A stretch of DNA of 51,085 bases from Streptomyces sp. ISL-94 (GCF_018614075.1 NZ_JAGGOZ010000042.1:85900-136984), one strand, 5' to 3'; shown: positions 33,067 through 42,381, numbered from the stretch's first letter. Translations and numbers: made by a program. Notes: a model not told the origin generated them from the letters alone.

Positions 33067-34650
33067 TCAGTAGGCGTCGTACTGGCCGAACCAGTCGACG
33101 ACGTAGTGGACTTCCCGGGTGCTCTGGTTCCAGAAGTCGATGACGTCGTACGGGCCCGGCCTCGCCTGGACCAGGTTGGGGACGTCCTGGCCCGCCGTCC
33201 AGTTCAGGGTGGACGTGGTGGGCCGGGGCGGCGGCGTCGGCCGCCCGTTGCGGTAGGCGTCCATCGAGTACGGGTCCGGTGCGATGGAGAGATGGCCCGG
33301 GCCGCTCGTGCTGGTGACCGTGACGTTGAGGACGTAGGCCTCGATGGGGGGCCGCGAATCAACGGGGTAGGCGCCCACGGTCGTCGGCATGTAGCCGCCG
33401 GCCAGGCACGGCCAGCCCGTCCAGCGGCGCGAGTCCAGGAGCCGCCACGGGCTGCTCGGGGTGCCGGGCCTCGTGCTGGTGAAGGCGGCCTTGCTGTCGG
33501 GGCTGTAGTAGCCCACGACATCGACGATGACGTCGGTTCCTGCCCAGGAGCCGTTGCGGACGTCGATCCGCCCGTCGGCGCCGATGGGGACGATGACCGA
33601 GTTGGCGACCGTCTGGCCCGCCGCGAAGTTGAGGTTCGACGTGGTCGATGCGGCTTGGCCGCCCGGGAAGACGGTCAGGTGGCCGGCGGCCCGCGGGTTC
33701 GTGACGGTCACGTTGAGCGCCACGGCGGTCGCTCCGGCCGGAATGCCGCTCCTGCCGCGGATCGGCACGCCGAACGTCCCGGACCCCGGTACCTGCCCCT
33801 GCACCGTTCCCAGGCCTTCACGGGTGTCGACGAAACGGACCGGGTTCATGGAGGTGTAGCCGTCGGACGCCTTGCGGTCGAAGTAGCCGGTCACGTCCGC
33901 GATCAGGTCCACGCCGTTCCCGCCGTGGTTGTACAGCTCGACGTACCCGTCCTTGCCGACCGGCACGATCACCATGTTCGGCACCGTCTGTCCGGCCGTG
34001 TAGTTCAGGTTCGAGGACTCGGGACGGGCCGTGCCCGACGGGTAGGCGGTGACGTGCCCGGGGGCGGTGGTGTTGGTGACCGTCACGTTGAGGACCACTG
34101 CGGCGACCCCGGCCGGGACCTTCGCATTGCCCGCCATCTTCACCCGGGTCGTCGAGAAGGCGCCTGCCTTGGCCCGTGCCGCGCCCGTGCCGTCCCGGGT
34201 GTCGAGCAGCCGGGTGGGGGCGTGCGGAACGAAGAAGGAGCCCGCCGTGGCGAAGGGGAGCTGCTTGACGACCTGCACGCCGTTGGTGCGGTCCGCCACC
34301 GTCACGGTGACGTTGTACTCGCCCGGCCGCGCGTAGGTGTGCAGGTTGTGCCGCAGCACATCGCTGCCGGACGCGGTGGCCTTGGCCGTGGTCCCGTCGC
34401 CCCAGTCGATGGTGACGTCGAGCGCGGCGTCCGCACTGGCGATGTTGATGTTCAGGTCGATTCCGCGCGCCGTCGTGATGTCGGCGCTGAGCGCGAGTTC
34501 GAGGTTCGGATTGCCGGCGGTGTCCTGCGCGGCCGCCCCCTTGGCCGGCTCCGCGGGCACGCCCGGTTCCGCTGCCTGTGCCGTGCCCGGTACGAGACCC
34601 ATGCCGGCGGCTATCACCGCGGCTGAAACGATAAGTCGGCGACTACGCAC
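33067..34650 (-). CDS. Secreted PKD-domain protein with three repeated beta modules
   Basis: A 527-residue exported protein. The Sec signal peptide (RSRRLIVSAAVIAAGMGLVPGTAQA) is cut near residue 27. A PKD-like domain follows (about 50-125; DVTIDWGDGTTAKATASG... HTYARPGEYNVTVTVAD). Then three similar modules of about 120 residues occur, each with a RLLDTRDG or RFVDTREG start, VVLNVTVTNTTAPGHVTAYPSG, SNLNYTAGQTVPNMVIVPVG and a closing DVTGYF; the third is more divergent. It probably binds carbohydrate or another surface. No catalytic motif is visible. It is a single gene, convergent with the heat-shock operon. Confidence 0.8.
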   Translation of the reverse strand: MRSRRLIVSAAVIAAGMGLVPGTAQAAEPGVPAEPAKGAAAQDTAGNPNLELALSADITTARGIDLNINIASADAALDVTIDWGDGTTAKATASGSDVLRHNLHTYARPGEYNVTVTVADRTNGVQVVKQLPFATAGSFFVPHAPTRLLDTRDGTGAARAKAGAFSTTRVKMAGNAKVPAGVAAVVLNVTVTNTTAPGHVTAYPSGTARPESSNLNYTAGQTVPNMVIVPVGKDGYVELYNHGGNGVDLIADVTGYFDRKASDGYTSMNPVRFVDTREGLGTVQGQVPGSGTFGVPIRGRSGIPAGATAVALNVTVTNPRAAGHLTVFPGGQAASTTSNLNFAAGQTVANSVIVPIGADGRIDVRNGSWAGTDVIVDVVGYYSPDSKAAFTSTRPGTPSSPWRLLDSRRWTGWPCLAGGYMPTTVGAYPVDSRPPIEAYVLNVTVTSTSGPGHLSIAPDPYSMDAYRNGRPTPPPRPTTSTLNWTAGQDVPNLVQARPGPYDVIDFWNQSTREVHYVVDWFGQYDAY

Positions 34651-34707
34651 CGGCCCCCCTGTGCTGTTGACCTCTGAACGGGTTCGAAAGCCCGCTCAGA
34701 GTACAGA

Positions 34708-35718
34708 TCAAGCAGGATCGGAACCATGGGGTTCCGGGGACGCCGGGGTGGTCGGCCGGCCCAGGATGCCCGAGTGGGCTATCAGGAAGCCGAGTTGGGC
34801 GCGGCTGCCGCTGCCGAGGGCGGTGGCGAGCTTGGCGATGTGGGCGCGGCAGGTGCGTACGTTCATGCCGAGGCGGCGGGCGATGGCCTCGTCCACATGC
34901 CCCTCGACCAGGAGTTGGGCGATGGAGCGCTGGACGCCCGAGATGCCCGACGGCGTCGGGTCGTACGGGATCTGCTCGTTGAGCGGGGTCGCCCGCCGCC
35001 ACAGCTGCTCGAAGACGCGGACGAGGTAGCGAACGAGGGCCGGATGGCGCAGTTCCAGGGCGATCTGCTGGTCGTCGCTGGCCGGGATGAAGGCGACCGA
35101 CTCGTCGCAGATGATGAGCCGTTCGACGAGCTCCTCCAGGGTCCGGATCTCGACCTTTCCGCTGGCCATGCGGTCGACATAGGCCATCGTGCCGCGGCTG
35201 TGGCGCACCGTGTGCTGGTAGAGGGTGCGCATGCTGACCCCGCGCCGGATGAGCGGCTGGTCCCGTTCTATCGCCTGGTTGAGAATGTTTTCCGAACGCC
35301 CGCCGCCCGGCTGAATGGTCAGCATTTCGGCCTGGCACTCGGCGGTGGCCACATTGAGTGCCGCGTTGATCCTGTTGAATCCCTCCAGCACGGTGATGGC
35401 GTGCGTGGGCGCGGGAGTCAGCGCGCTGATGGCCATGAATGGCTCAAACGCTTCGGTGAGCTCAATGGAGGAGCGCCGGCGTTGCAGGATCTCCCGTTCC
35501 AGCGGGTGCAGTCGCTGCGCAAGTGCCACCGAAGGCGGAACCGGACGGAGCCAGTTGTCGTCGTCCGGATCAGGGTGCAGCAGCGCGAATTCGAGCAGGC
35601 AGGGCGTCTGCTCGACTTCCTCGCGGGCGATTCGGCCCGAGCTGAGGGCGCTTGCGTACAGCTCGGTCCCGAGGTCGCACAGCTCCGTCACCGCATGGGG
35701 ATGTGTCTGGTTCGTGCG
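34708..35718 (-). CDS. LuxR-type transcriptional regulator, 336 aa
   Basis: The C-terminal LuxR/NarL helix-turn-helix covers about residues 265-325 (GISGVQRSIAQLLVEGHVDEAIARRLGMNVRTCRAHIAKLATALG). The N-terminal 250 residues have a TrmB/PLD-like look (LVERLIICDESVAFIPASDDQQIALEL) and may sense a ligand; there is no phospho-receiver domain. The start codon is the ATG at 35718 with GGGAG ten bases upstream. It is divergent from the DSGWG peptide gene (142 bp between starts), so it is the natural candidate to control that unit. Regulators of this shape often sit beside secreted-peptide and antibiotic genes in Streptomyces. Confidence 0.85.
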   Translation of the reverse strand, partial: RTNQTHPHAVTELCDLGTELYASALSSGRIAREEVEQTPCLLEFALLHPDPDDDNWLRPVPPSVALAQRLHPLEREILQRRRSSIELTEAFEPFMAISALTPAPTHAITVLEGFNRINAALNVATAECQAEMLTIQPGGGRSENILNQAIERDQPLIRRGVSMRTLYQHTVRHSRGTMAYVDRMASGKVEIRTLEELVERLIICDESVAFIPASDDQQIALELRHPALVRYLVRVFEQLWRRATPLNEQIPYDPTPSGISGVQRSIAQLLVEGHVDEAIARRLGMNVRTCRAHIAKLATALGSGSRAQLGFLIAHSGILGRPTTPASPEPHGSDPA

Positions 35719-35747
35719 CATAATCGGCAAATCTCCCACCCCCAGGG

Positions 35748-35763
35748 TCCTGCATGTACAGGA
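35748..35763. promoter_or_regulatory. Candidate operator between regulator and DSGWG gene
   Basis: TCCTG-N6-CAGGA forms a 16-bp near-palindrome in the 142-bp divergent region, 30 bp upstream of the regulator start. It could be the binding site of the LuxR-type protein; inferred only from position and symmetry. Confidence 0.35.
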
Positions 35764-35859
35764 ACATGATGCATCGCCACGGTGGCAATGGCGTGGCTCG
35801 ATAAGTCATCGTCTGAGATGCGGGGGAGAGGAATCCATCAAGTGAGGACAACGTCGACC

Positions 35860-36108
35860 ATGTACAAGAAATTGCTTCGCTCGGTGGCTGTCATTGCTCT
35901 CTCTACGGCTGCTGCTGTCGGTGGAATCTCGCTCGCGGGCAGCGGCTGGGCCAGCGCTCCCGCCGACAGCGGTTGGGGTGCCGGTCCGACCGGCAATGAC
36001 AGCGGATGGGGATCACCCGGCACGGACGACAGCGGCTGGGGCAGCGCGCCGGCGGGCGCGCAGTCTGACAGCGGCTGGGGTGCGGGTGGGAAGTCTTCGA
36101 ACGCATGA
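35860..36108 (+). CDS. Secreted peptide with four DSGWG repeats
   Basis: An 82-residue precursor. MYKKLLRSVAVIALSTAAAV and on to GSGWASA is a clear Sec signal peptide with an AxA-type cleavage site near residue 33. The mature part is about 49 residues, Gly/Ser/Pro/Ala-rich, and carries four exact DSGWG units (coding starts at 35965, 35998, 36028 and 36067), spaced by PxG-type linkers. No Cys is present. GTGAGGAC lies upstream of the ATG at 35860. Its stop overlaps the ATG of the Rieske-like gene (ATGA), so both are made together. I do not know the family; it could be a surface peptide, a signal, or a substrate for Trp modification. Confidence 0.8.
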   Translation: MYKKLLRSVAVIALSTAAAVGGISLAGSGWASAPADSGWGAGPTGNDSGWGSPGTDDSGWGSAPAGAQSDSGWGAGGKSSNA

Positions 36109-36419
36109 CCCCCGACGACCGCGGTTTCCGCCGCGAAATGGCCTCCGCTTACCGCTCGGGATGGCAGTTCATCGACCTGGCCACCGCGATCCCGTATCCC
36201 GGGGACTCGCTGATGGTCACCCTGTTCGGCCAACCGATCGTCGTCGTGCGCGAGGAGGACGAGGACGTACGTGCGTACCGGTGCCTGCGCCGCCCCCGTG
36301 GCGCGCCGCAGCCCGTCCGCTGCGAGGTGCGCTACGGAATGGTCTTCGTCAATCTTGATCAGCGCGACCACCAGCTCTTCGAACCCGATATCACCACCGC
36401 CACCCCCCGCAGTGCCTGA
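36105..36419 (+). CDS. Rieske-like protein lacking the Fe-S ligands, 104 aa
   Basis: The sequence follows the N-terminal Rieske domain of ring-hydroxylating oxygenases: SGWQFIDLATAIPYPGDSLMVTLFGQPIVVVREEDEDVRAYRCL, later RYGMVFVNLD. The CxH...CxxH ligands are not there: the first box reads YRCLRRPRGA, and the segment that should hold the second Cys-x2-His is shortened to APQPVRCEV. It should not bind a [2Fe-2S] cluster. Length is 104 residues with no catalytic iron domain. The ATG overlaps the stop of the DSGWG peptide gene, and a strong terminator follows, so the pair is a self-contained unit. Confidence 0.65.
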   Translation: MTPDDRGFRREMASAYRSGWQFIDLATAIPYPGDSLMVTLFGQPIVVVREEDEDVRAYRCLRRPRGAPQPVRCEVRYGMVFVNLDQRDHQLFEPDITTATPRSA

Positions 36420-36462
36420 AGCGATTCCCCCGTCGTTGCAGATCGCTCAGGTGCTACCCCCA

Positions 36463-36506
36463 CACAACGGCGCCATCGTGGACCTGACCACGATGGCGCC
36501 GTTGTG
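36463..36506. terminator. Terminator of the DSGWG/Rieske-like unit
   Basis: A 19-bp perfect stem (CACAACGGCGCCATCGTGG and complement) around a six-base loop, 43 bp after the stop. The convergent PPOX gene ends 60 bp beyond and may share it. Confidence 0.92.
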
Positions 36507-36565
36507 CTGTCCGCGTCCAGACGCGGACCGGACAAGATGAGGGAACCGGCGGCCGGCTCACACGT

Positions 36566-36979
36566 TCACGCGCGCCCCATGGCCCGGTCCAGCGTGATCT
36601 CCATGACCACCCGGTCGGGATTGGGCGAGGGCGTCCGCCCGTAGCGCTCCGCGTAGCGCGCCACCGCGTCGGCGACCGACGCCTCGTCCGTACGGATCAC
36701 CGCGCGCCCTTCGAGCGTGGCCCAGCGGCGCCCCTCCATCTGGCAGACCGCGACCCGTGCGCCGCCCGGCTGCGCGGCCTGGGCCGCCAGGATGTTGCGC
36801 ACCTTCTTGCTGTGCTTGTTGCTGATCACCCGGGCCAGACCCGCCTCCGGGTCGTACGTGACGCCCACCGGCACCACGTGGGGCGTGCCGTCGGGGCGCG
36901 GGGTGGTCAGCGTGCAGACGTGCCGCTCCCGCCAGAAGGCGAGGTACTCGGGCGTCGGGTTGAGTACGTCGTGGGGCAT
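36566..36979 (-). CDS. PPOX-class (pyridoxamine-oxidase-fold) protein, 137 aa
   Basis: A flavin- or F420-binding split-barrel protein of the PPOX class. Visible blocks are AFWRERHVCTLTTPRPDGTPHVVPVGVTYD (the strand pair with the TPRPDGTPHVVPV signature), GLARVISNKHSKKVRNI (phosphate-binding Lys/Arg cluster) and ATLEGRAVIRTDEASVADAVARYAERYG. Actinobacterial relatives use F420H2 or FMN for reductions; the substrate is unknown. The ATG at 36979 starts the recognisable domain. It is divergent from clpB with the second HAIR site between, so HspR may affect it as well. Confidence 0.88.
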   Translation of the reverse strand: MPHDVLNPTPEYLAFWRERHVCTLTTPRPDGTPHVVPVGVTYDPEAGLARVISNKHSKKVRNILAAQAAQPGGARVAVCQMEGRRWATLEGRAVIRTDEASVADAVARYAERYGRTPSPNPDRVVMEITLDRAMGRA

Positions 36980-37016
36980 GGGCGAAGGGTACGGCCGGAG
37001 GGGCGCGGATCCCTGC

Positions 37017-37037
37017 CTTGAGTGGAATAGACTCAAC
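37017..37037. promoter_or_regulatory. HAIR operator (HspR site) of clpB
   Basis: CTTGAGT-N7-ACTCAAC, one mismatch from the HAIR consensus, 59 bp before the clpB start. This places clpB in the HspR regulon with dnaK. Confidence 0.92.
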
Positions 37038-37096
37038 TTTGCATAGGTTGCATCTGTCATAGTTCTGCCATTGCCTCCGGAGAGGAGAAGCCACCC

Positions 37097-39682
37097 GTGG
37101 ATGCCGAGCTGACCAACAAGAGCCGGGACGCGCTGAACGCGGCCACCAGCAGGGCCGTCAAGGACGGCCACGCCGATCTCACCCCCGCGCACCTGCTGCT
37201 GGCCCTGCTCGCCGGCGAGGACAACGAGAACATCACCGACCTCCTCGCGGCCACCGAAGCCGACCAGGCCGCCGTGCGCAACGGAGCCGAGCGGCTGCTC
37301 GCCGCCCTGCCCAGCGTCACCGGCTCCACGGTCGCGCCCCCGCAGCCCACCCGCGAACTGCTCGCCGTCCTCGCCGAGGCGGACGCCGAAGCCGGCCGGC
37401 TCGGCGACGACTACCTCTCCACCGAGCACCTGCTCATCGCCACCGCCGCCAAGGGCGGCGCGGCCGGTGAGGCCCTTTCCACCCAGGGCGCGACCGCGCA
37501 GAAGCTGCTGGCCGCCTTCCAGAACGCACGAGGAGGACGGCGGGTGACCAGTCCAGACCCCGAGGGCCAGTACAAGGCCCTGGAGAAGTTCGGCACCGAC
37601 TTCACGGCGGCCGCCCGCGAGGGCAAGCTCGACCCGGTCATCGGCCGCGACCAGGAGATCCGGCGCGTCGTCCAGGTCCTGTCGCGCCGTACGAAGAACA
37701 ACCCGGTGCTCATCGGCGAGCCCGGCGTCGGCAAGACGGCCGTCGTCGAGGGCCTGGCCCAGCGCATCGTCAAGGGCGACGTCCCCGAGTCCCTGAAGAA
37801 CAAGCGGCTGGTCGCACTCGACCTCGGCGCCATGGTCGCCGGGGCCAAGTACCGCGGCGAGTTCGAGGAGCGGCTCAAGACGGTCCTCGCGGAGATCAAG
37901 TCCAGCGACGGCCGGATCATCACCTTCATCGACGAGCTGCACACCGTCGTCGGCGCGGGCGCCGGCGGCGACTCCGCCATGGACGCGGGCAACATGCTCA
38001 AGCCCATGCTGGCCCGCGGCGAGCTGCGCATGGTCGGCGCGACCACCCTCGACGAGTACCGCGAGCGCATCGAGAAGGACCCGGCGCTGGAGCGGCGCTT
38101 CCAGCAGGTGCTGGTCGCCGAGCCCTCCGTCGAGGACACCATCGCGATCCTGCGCGGGCTCAAGGGCCGCTACGAGGCCCACCACAAGGTCGTCATCAAC
38201 GACAGCGCGCTGGTGGCCGCCGCGACCCTCTCCGACCGGTACATCACCTCCCGCTTCCTCCCCGACAAGGCCATCGACCTCGTCGACGAGGCCGCCTCCC
38301 GCCTCCGCATGGAGATCGACTCCTCCCCGCTGGAGATCGACGAGCTCCAGCGCGCGGTCGACCGCCTGCGGATGGAGGAGCTGGCGCTGAAGAACGAGTC
38401 CGACCCGGCCTCGCTGGAGCGCCTGGAGAAGATCCGCAAGGACCTCGCGGACCGGGAGGAGGACCTGCGGGGCCTGACCGCCCGCTGGGAGAAGGAGAAG
38501 CAGTCCCTCAACCGGGTCGGCGAGCTCAAGGAGCGCCTGGACGACCTGCGCGGGCAGGCCGAGCGCGCCCAGCGCGACGGGGACTTCGACGCCGCCTCCA
38601 AGCTGCTCTACGGGGAGATCCCGGCCCTGGAGCACGAGCTGGCGGAGGCCACCGAGGCCGAGGCCGAGGTCTCCAAAGACACGATGGTCAAGGACGAGGT
38701 CGGCCCGGACGACATCGCGGACGTCGTCGGGGCCTGGACCGGCATCCCGGCGGGCCGGCTCCTCGAAGGCGAGACCCAGAAGCTGCTGCGCATGGAGGAC
38801 GAGCTGGGCCGCCGTCTGATCGGCCAGGGCGAGGCCGTACGGGCCGTCTCGGACGCCGTACGCCGCACCCGCGCCGGCATCGCCGACCCGGACCGCCCGA
38901 CCGGCTCGTTCCTCTTCCTGGGCCCGACGGGCGTGGGCAAGACCGAGCTGGCCAAGGCCCTCGCCGACTTCCTCTTCGACGACGAGCGGGCCATGGTCCG
39001 CATCGACATGTCGGAGTACGGCGAGAAGCACAGCGTGGCCCGCCTCGTCGGCGCCCCGCCCGGCTACGTCGGCTACGAGGAGGGCGGCCAGCTGACCGAG
39101 GCCGTCCGCCGCCGCCCGTACAGCGTGGTGCTCCTGGACGAGGTCGAGAAGGCCCACCCCGAGGTCTTCGACATCCTGCTCCAGGTGCTGGACGACGGCC
39201 GCCTCACGGACGGCCAGGGCCGCACCGTGGACTTCCGCAACACCATCCTGGTCCTGACCTCGAACCTGGGCTCCCAGTTCCTTGTGGACCCGGTGACCCC
39301 GGCGGAGCGGAAGAAGGAGCAGGTCCTGGAACTGGTGCGGACGAGCTTCAAGCCGGAGTTCCTCAACCGCCTGGACGACCTGGTGGTCTTCTCCGCGCTG
39401 ACCGGCGACGAGCTCGCGCACATCGCCCGGCTCCAGATCGACCGCCTCGCCCGGCGGCTGGCGGACCGGCGCCTGACCCTGGAGGTCACGCCCGGGGCCC
39501 TGGCCTGGCTGGCGAACAAGGGCAACGACCCCGCGTACGGCGCGCGCCCGCTGCGCCGGCTGATCCAGACGGCCATCGGCGACCGCCTGGCGAAGGAGAT
39601 CCTGTCGGGCGAGGTCCGGGAAGGCGACACCGTACGCGTCGACGTGGCGGGGGAAGACCTGCTGGTCGGCAAGGCGCTCTGA
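37097..39682 (+). CDS. clpB: ClpB disaggregase
   Basis: An 861-residue AAA+ disaggregase that rescues aggregated protein with DnaK. The N-domain covers about 1-145, AAA-1 has Walker A GEPGVGKT at 207-214 and [12 protein letters not shown], the coiled-coil M domain lies at about 405-525, and AAA-2 has Walker A GPTGVGKT near 609-616 and [15 protein letters not shown]. The GTG at 37097 follows GGAGAGGAG. Length and motifs are complete. It is regulated by HspR through the HAIR site upstream. Confidence 0.98.
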   Translation: MDAELTNKSRDALNAATSRAVKDGHADLTPAHLLLALLAGEDNENITDLLAATEADQAAVRNGAERLLAALPSVTGSTVAPPQPTRELLAVLAEADAEAGRLGDDYLSTEHLLIATAAKGGAAGEALSTQGATAQKLLAAFQNARGGRRVTSPDPEGQYKALEKFGTDFTAAAREGKLDPVIGRDQEIRRVVQVLSRRTKNNPVLIGEPGVGKTAVVEGLAQRIVKGDVPESLKNKRLVALDLGAMVAGAKYRGEFEERLKTVLAEIKSSDGRIITFIDELHTVVGAGAGGDSAMDAGNMLKPMLARGELRMVGATTLDEYRERIEKDPALERRFQQVLVAEPSVEDTIAILRGLKGRYEAHHKVVINDSALVAAATLSDRYITSRFLPDKAIDLVDEAASRLRMEIDSSPLEIDELQRAVDRLRMEELALKNESDPASLERLEKIRKDLADREEDLRGLTARWEKEKQSLNRVGELKERLDDLRGQAERAQRDGDFDAASKLLYGEIPALEHELAEATEAEAEVSKDTMVKDEVGPDDIADVVGAWTGIPAGRLLEGETQKLLRMEDELGRRLIGQGEAVRAVSDAVRRTRAGIADPDRPTGSFLFLGPTGVGKTELAKALADFLFDDERAMVRIDMSEYGEKHSVARLVGAPPGYVGYEEGGQLTEAVRRRPYSVVLLDEVEKAHPEVFDILLQVLDDGRLTDGQGRTVDFRNTILVLTSNLGSQFLVDPVTPAERKKEQVLELVRTSFKPEFLNRLDDLVVFSALTGDELAHIARLQIDRLARRLADRRLTLEVTPGALAWLANKGNDPAYGARPLRRLIQTAIGDRLAKEILSGEVREGDTVRVDVAGEDLLVGKAL

Positions 39683-39815
39683 CACGGAGCGGTCCCCGCG
39701 GCCGTGGCATCCGCGGCCGCGGGGTTGCGCCGGGAGCGGATCGCACGTGCGGGGCTGGACACGGGGTGGGCGGGATGGGGGAGGATGAGGTTATCCGCAC
39801 GAAGGGAAGTACACG

Positions 39816-40367
39816 GTGAGCATCGACCCGGCCTCGATTCCGAACTTCGGAGGGCAGCAGCCCGATCCGCAGGCCACAGGACCGGCGGGCCCCGTCGTCC
39901 CTGACCAGGATCTGGTCAAGCAGCTGCTGGAGCAGATGGAGCTCAAGTACGTCGTCGATGACGAGGGTGACCTCGCGGCGCCGTGGGAGGAGTTCCGTAC
40001 GTACTTCATGTTCCGCGGCGAGAACGAGCAGCAGGTCTTCTCGGTGCGGACCTTCTACGACCGTCCGCACAAGATCGACGAGAAGCCGCAGCTGCTCGAG
40101 TCCATCGACGACTGGAACCGCCGCACCCTCTGGCCGAAGGTGTACAGCCACACCCATGACGACGGCTCGGTCCGTCTGATCGGTGAAGCGCAGATGCTGA
40201 TCGGCACCGGCGTCAACCTGGAGCACTTCGTGTCCTCCACGGTGAGCTGGGTGCGCGCCTCCATCGAGTTCGACAAGTGGCTCGTCGAGCAGTTCGGCCT
40301 GGAGAAGGACGTCGACTCCGCCGACGGCGACGACGACGGCGAGACGAACGGCAACGGCAACCAGTAA
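39816..40367 (+). CDS. YbjN-domain protein, 183 aa
   Basis: It is recognised as a YbjN-type (secretion-chaperone-like fold) protein: LVKQLLEQMELKYVVDDEGDLAAPWEEFRTYFMFRGENEQQVFSVRTFYDRP, and VSSTVSWVRASIEFDKWL near the end. The tail is acidic and glycine/asparagine-rich (DVDSADGDDDGETNGNG). Actinobacterial members are common and uncharacterised; a chaperone-like or regulatory function is guessed. The GTG at 39816 has GAAGGGAAG upstream. It lies 133 bp after clpB on the same strand and is convergent with the mannosyltransferase gene, with only five bases between the stops. Confidence 0.85.
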   Translation: MSIDPASIPNFGGQQPDPQATGPAGPVVPDQDLVKQLLEQMELKYVVDDEGDLAAPWEEFRTYFMFRGENEQQVFSVRTFYDRPHKIDEKPQLLESIDDWNRRTLWPKVYSHTHDDGSVRLIGEAQMLIGTGVNLEHFVSSTVSWVRASIEFDKWLVEQFGLEKDVDSADGDDDGETNGNGNQ

Positions 40368-40372
40368 CCCAG

Positions 40373-41563
40373 TCAGAGCGGTACGCGCGCCACGAGCATC
40401 AGATACAGCCCGTAGCCGTAACTGAGCCCGGCCAGCCCCGCGGTCACCAGGACCGCGGTGCGCGGCCGGGCTCGTGCCATGACGGCGGCCACCGGCAGCA
40501 GCAGCGGGAAGGCGGGGAGCAGGAACCGCGGCTTCGACTCGAAGAAGCCGGCCCCGCCGAAGGCGATCACCAGCAGTACCGCCGTGTAGGCGAGCAGCGG
40601 CAGCGGTGTCCGGTCCAGGAGCAGCAGCAGGGCGAGCAGCCCCGCCGCGGCCAGCAGGACCACGGTCACGGTGGTGGCGAGCGGCACGTGCCCGCCGGTC
40701 AGCACCCGCTCCGCCGAGCGCAGCGCCCCGACGCCGAAGTCGAAGCGGGAGCCCCAGCGCCGCTGCACGGTGAAGTACCCGCCCAGGGGATCGCGCACGC
40801 GGACCCCGACGGCCAGGACGTACGCCGCCCAGCCCGCCGGGGCCAGCAGCCCGGCCGCCCACACCTCGGGCGCGCGGGACCTGCGGACGAGGATCGTGTA
40901 CAGGGCCATGGCGCAGACGGCGGCCGCGACCGCGAGCCCGGTGGGCCGGGTCAGCCCCGCGAGTACGGCGAGGCCGGCCGCGACCGTCCAGCGGCCCCGC
41001 AGCAGGGCGTAGAGGGCCCAGGCGGCGAGCGCGGCCAGCAGCGGTTCGGTGTAGGCCAGGGACAGCACCACGGAGTGCGGCAGCGCCGCCCACAGCCCCA
41101 CGAGGAGCAGCCCGGCGCGCGGCCCTATGACCCGCTCCCCGACCCGGTAGACGCCGAGGGCCGCCACGGCGGCGCTGACCCAGGCGATCAGGATTCCGGC
41201 GGGCACGAGCCCGCCGGGCAGCACGGCGGCGACCCCCCGCATCAGGGCCGGGAAGAGCGGGAAGAAGGCGTAGTCGCTCTGGATGTACCCGGTGCCGGTC
41301 GCGGCGTCGGGCCACATCTGGGTCCGGCCGTAGCCGTTCGCGGCGATCCCGAGGTACCAGACGGAGTCCCAGGAGCTGCCGAGCACCCGCACGGGGTCCT
41401 TGCCGGCCCACAGGGACCCGAGGGCGAGCACCAGCACCCCGAGCCCGCGGACGGCGGCGAAGACGCCGAGTGCGAGGACCGTCGTCGGCGCGGCCGACCG
41501 TACGGCCTTGACCGCGCGGATCTCCAAGGGCGACGCGGTCACCGTCGCTCTGCCCGTTGCCAT
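40373..41563 (-). CDS. Integral membrane mannosyltransferase-like protein (PIG-V type)
   Basis: A 396-residue polytopic protein with about ten membrane helices. The first loop reads SSWDSVWYLGIAANGYG, the D-containing motif of GT-C glycosyltransferases, followed by SDYAFFPLFPALMRGVAAVLPG. GLTRPTGLAVA and the late FFESKPRFLLPAFPLLLPVA complete the PIG-V/GPI-mannosyltransferase-like pattern. It would transfer a sugar from a polyprenyl-phosphate donor at the outer face of the membrane. The ATG at 41563 has a GGAAAG-like site; a GTG 12 codons upstream is possible. Confidence 0.82.
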   Translation of the reverse strand: MATGRATVTASPLEIRAVKAVRSAAPTTVLALGVFAAVRGLGVLVLALGSLWAGKDPVRVLGSSWDSVWYLGIAANGYGRTQMWPDAATGTGYIQSDYAFFPLFPALMRGVAAVLPGGLVPAGILIAWVSAAVAALGVYRVGERVIGPRAGLLLVGLWAALPHSVVLSLAYTEPLLAALAAWALYALLRGRWTVAAGLAVLAGLTRPTGLAVAAAVCAMALYTILVRRSRAPEVWAAGLLAPAGWAAYVLAVGVRVRDPLGGYFTVQRRWGSRFDFGVGALRSAERVLTGGHVPLATTVTVVLLAAAGLLALLLLLDRTPLPLLAYTAVLLVIAFGGAGFFESKPRFLLPAFPLLLPVAAVMARARPRTAVLVTAGLAGLSYGYGLYLMLVARVPL

Positions 41564-41691
41564 GTATCCCGACTTTCCAGCTCTTGTGACGACGCTCACC
41601 CGTGGGTGAGGGCTCCGGGCATGTGCACGGCCGCCAGCTTCACACCGCCCTCAGTCACCCCGCAACCACACCCCGGAACCGGCGCCGGCGG

Positions 41692-42138
41692 CTAAAGCCG
41701 CCGCAGCCGGGAGGCCGCCTCCTGGAGGACTTCGGTCCGCTTGCAGAAGGCCCAGCGGACCTGGGTGGCTCCGGCGGACGCGTCGTCGTAGAAGACCTGG
41801 TTCGGGATGGCGACCACGCCGCAGCGCTCGGGCAGGGCGCGGCAGAAGGCCAGGCCGTCCTTCTCGCCGAGCGGGGTGATGTCCGTGGTGATGAAGTACG
41901 TGCCCTGGGGGCGGTAGACCTCGAAGCCGGCTGCCGCGAGGCCGTCGGCGAGGATGTCCCGCTTGGCGGCCAGGTCCGCGCGGAAGGCGTCGTAGTAGGT
42001 GTCGGGGAGGGCGAGCGCCTCGGCGATGGCGTACTGGAAGGGGCCCGAGGAGACGTAGGTCAGGAACTGCTTCGCCGAGCGGACCGCCGCCACCAGCTCC
42101 GGGGGCGCGGTGACCCAGCCGACCTCTCGTTCATACAC
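41692..42138 (-). pseudogene. Class I aminotransferase, 3' half (copy A)
   Basis: It encodes only the last ~140 residues of a PLP-dependent class I aminotransferase: VGWVTAPPELVAAVRSAKQFLTYVSSGPFQYAIAEAL... GFEVYRPQGTYFITTDITPLGE... FCRALPERCGVVAIPNQVFYDD...VRWAFCKRTEVL. The first half, including the PLP-lysine, is missing; the break lies at the VGWVT that normally follows FTGWK. The few residues before it (MYERE) come from the att-like sequence. In Streptomyces the gene beside clpB is an aminotransferase (SCO3658/dapC-like), so this is probably the original 3' half left behind by an insertion. No stop or frameshift occurs inside. Confidence 0.85.
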
Positions 42139-42144
42139 CTATTC
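42115..42144. repeat. att junction A in the aminotransferase gene
   Basis: Thirty bases match junction B at 45840-45869 with five mismatches. The left ~9 (CCAGCCGAC) are aminotransferase sequence; the rest (CTCGTTC-N-TACAC-N2-ATTC) is element sequence. Such short hybrid junctions are typical of serine-recombinase insertion. Positions 42145-42381 show no gene. Confidence 0.75.
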
Positions 42145-42381
42145 GCGTGTCGTGCCGCAAGCACACCCGGGGGGACGTCCGGCGACGCCGGTGAGCCGGC
42201 TGCGGCTCGTGCCCCACGACGTACACCCGAGGACACCTGCGCTTCCCTCGCGCTCTCCCGCTGGACGGCGGAGCCGGGCCGGCCGCAGAACCTGTCCCGA
42301 CCGTTCTCACAGCCGTACCGCCAGGCTCGATGGCAGGGCGCTGTCCGCCGTATCCTGACCACACACGGAAAGGAGCCGTCC

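Noticed and set aside
35860..36108. Classic lanthipeptide or other Cys-dependent peptide precursor
   Set aside because: The mature part has no Cys, the leader is a Sec signal peptide, and no lanthionine synthetase, radical SAM or protease gene is adjacent.
36566..39685. 1039-codon minus-strand frame opposite clpB
   Set aside because: Only the last 137 codons (PPOX protein) are real; the rest is the complement of clpB.
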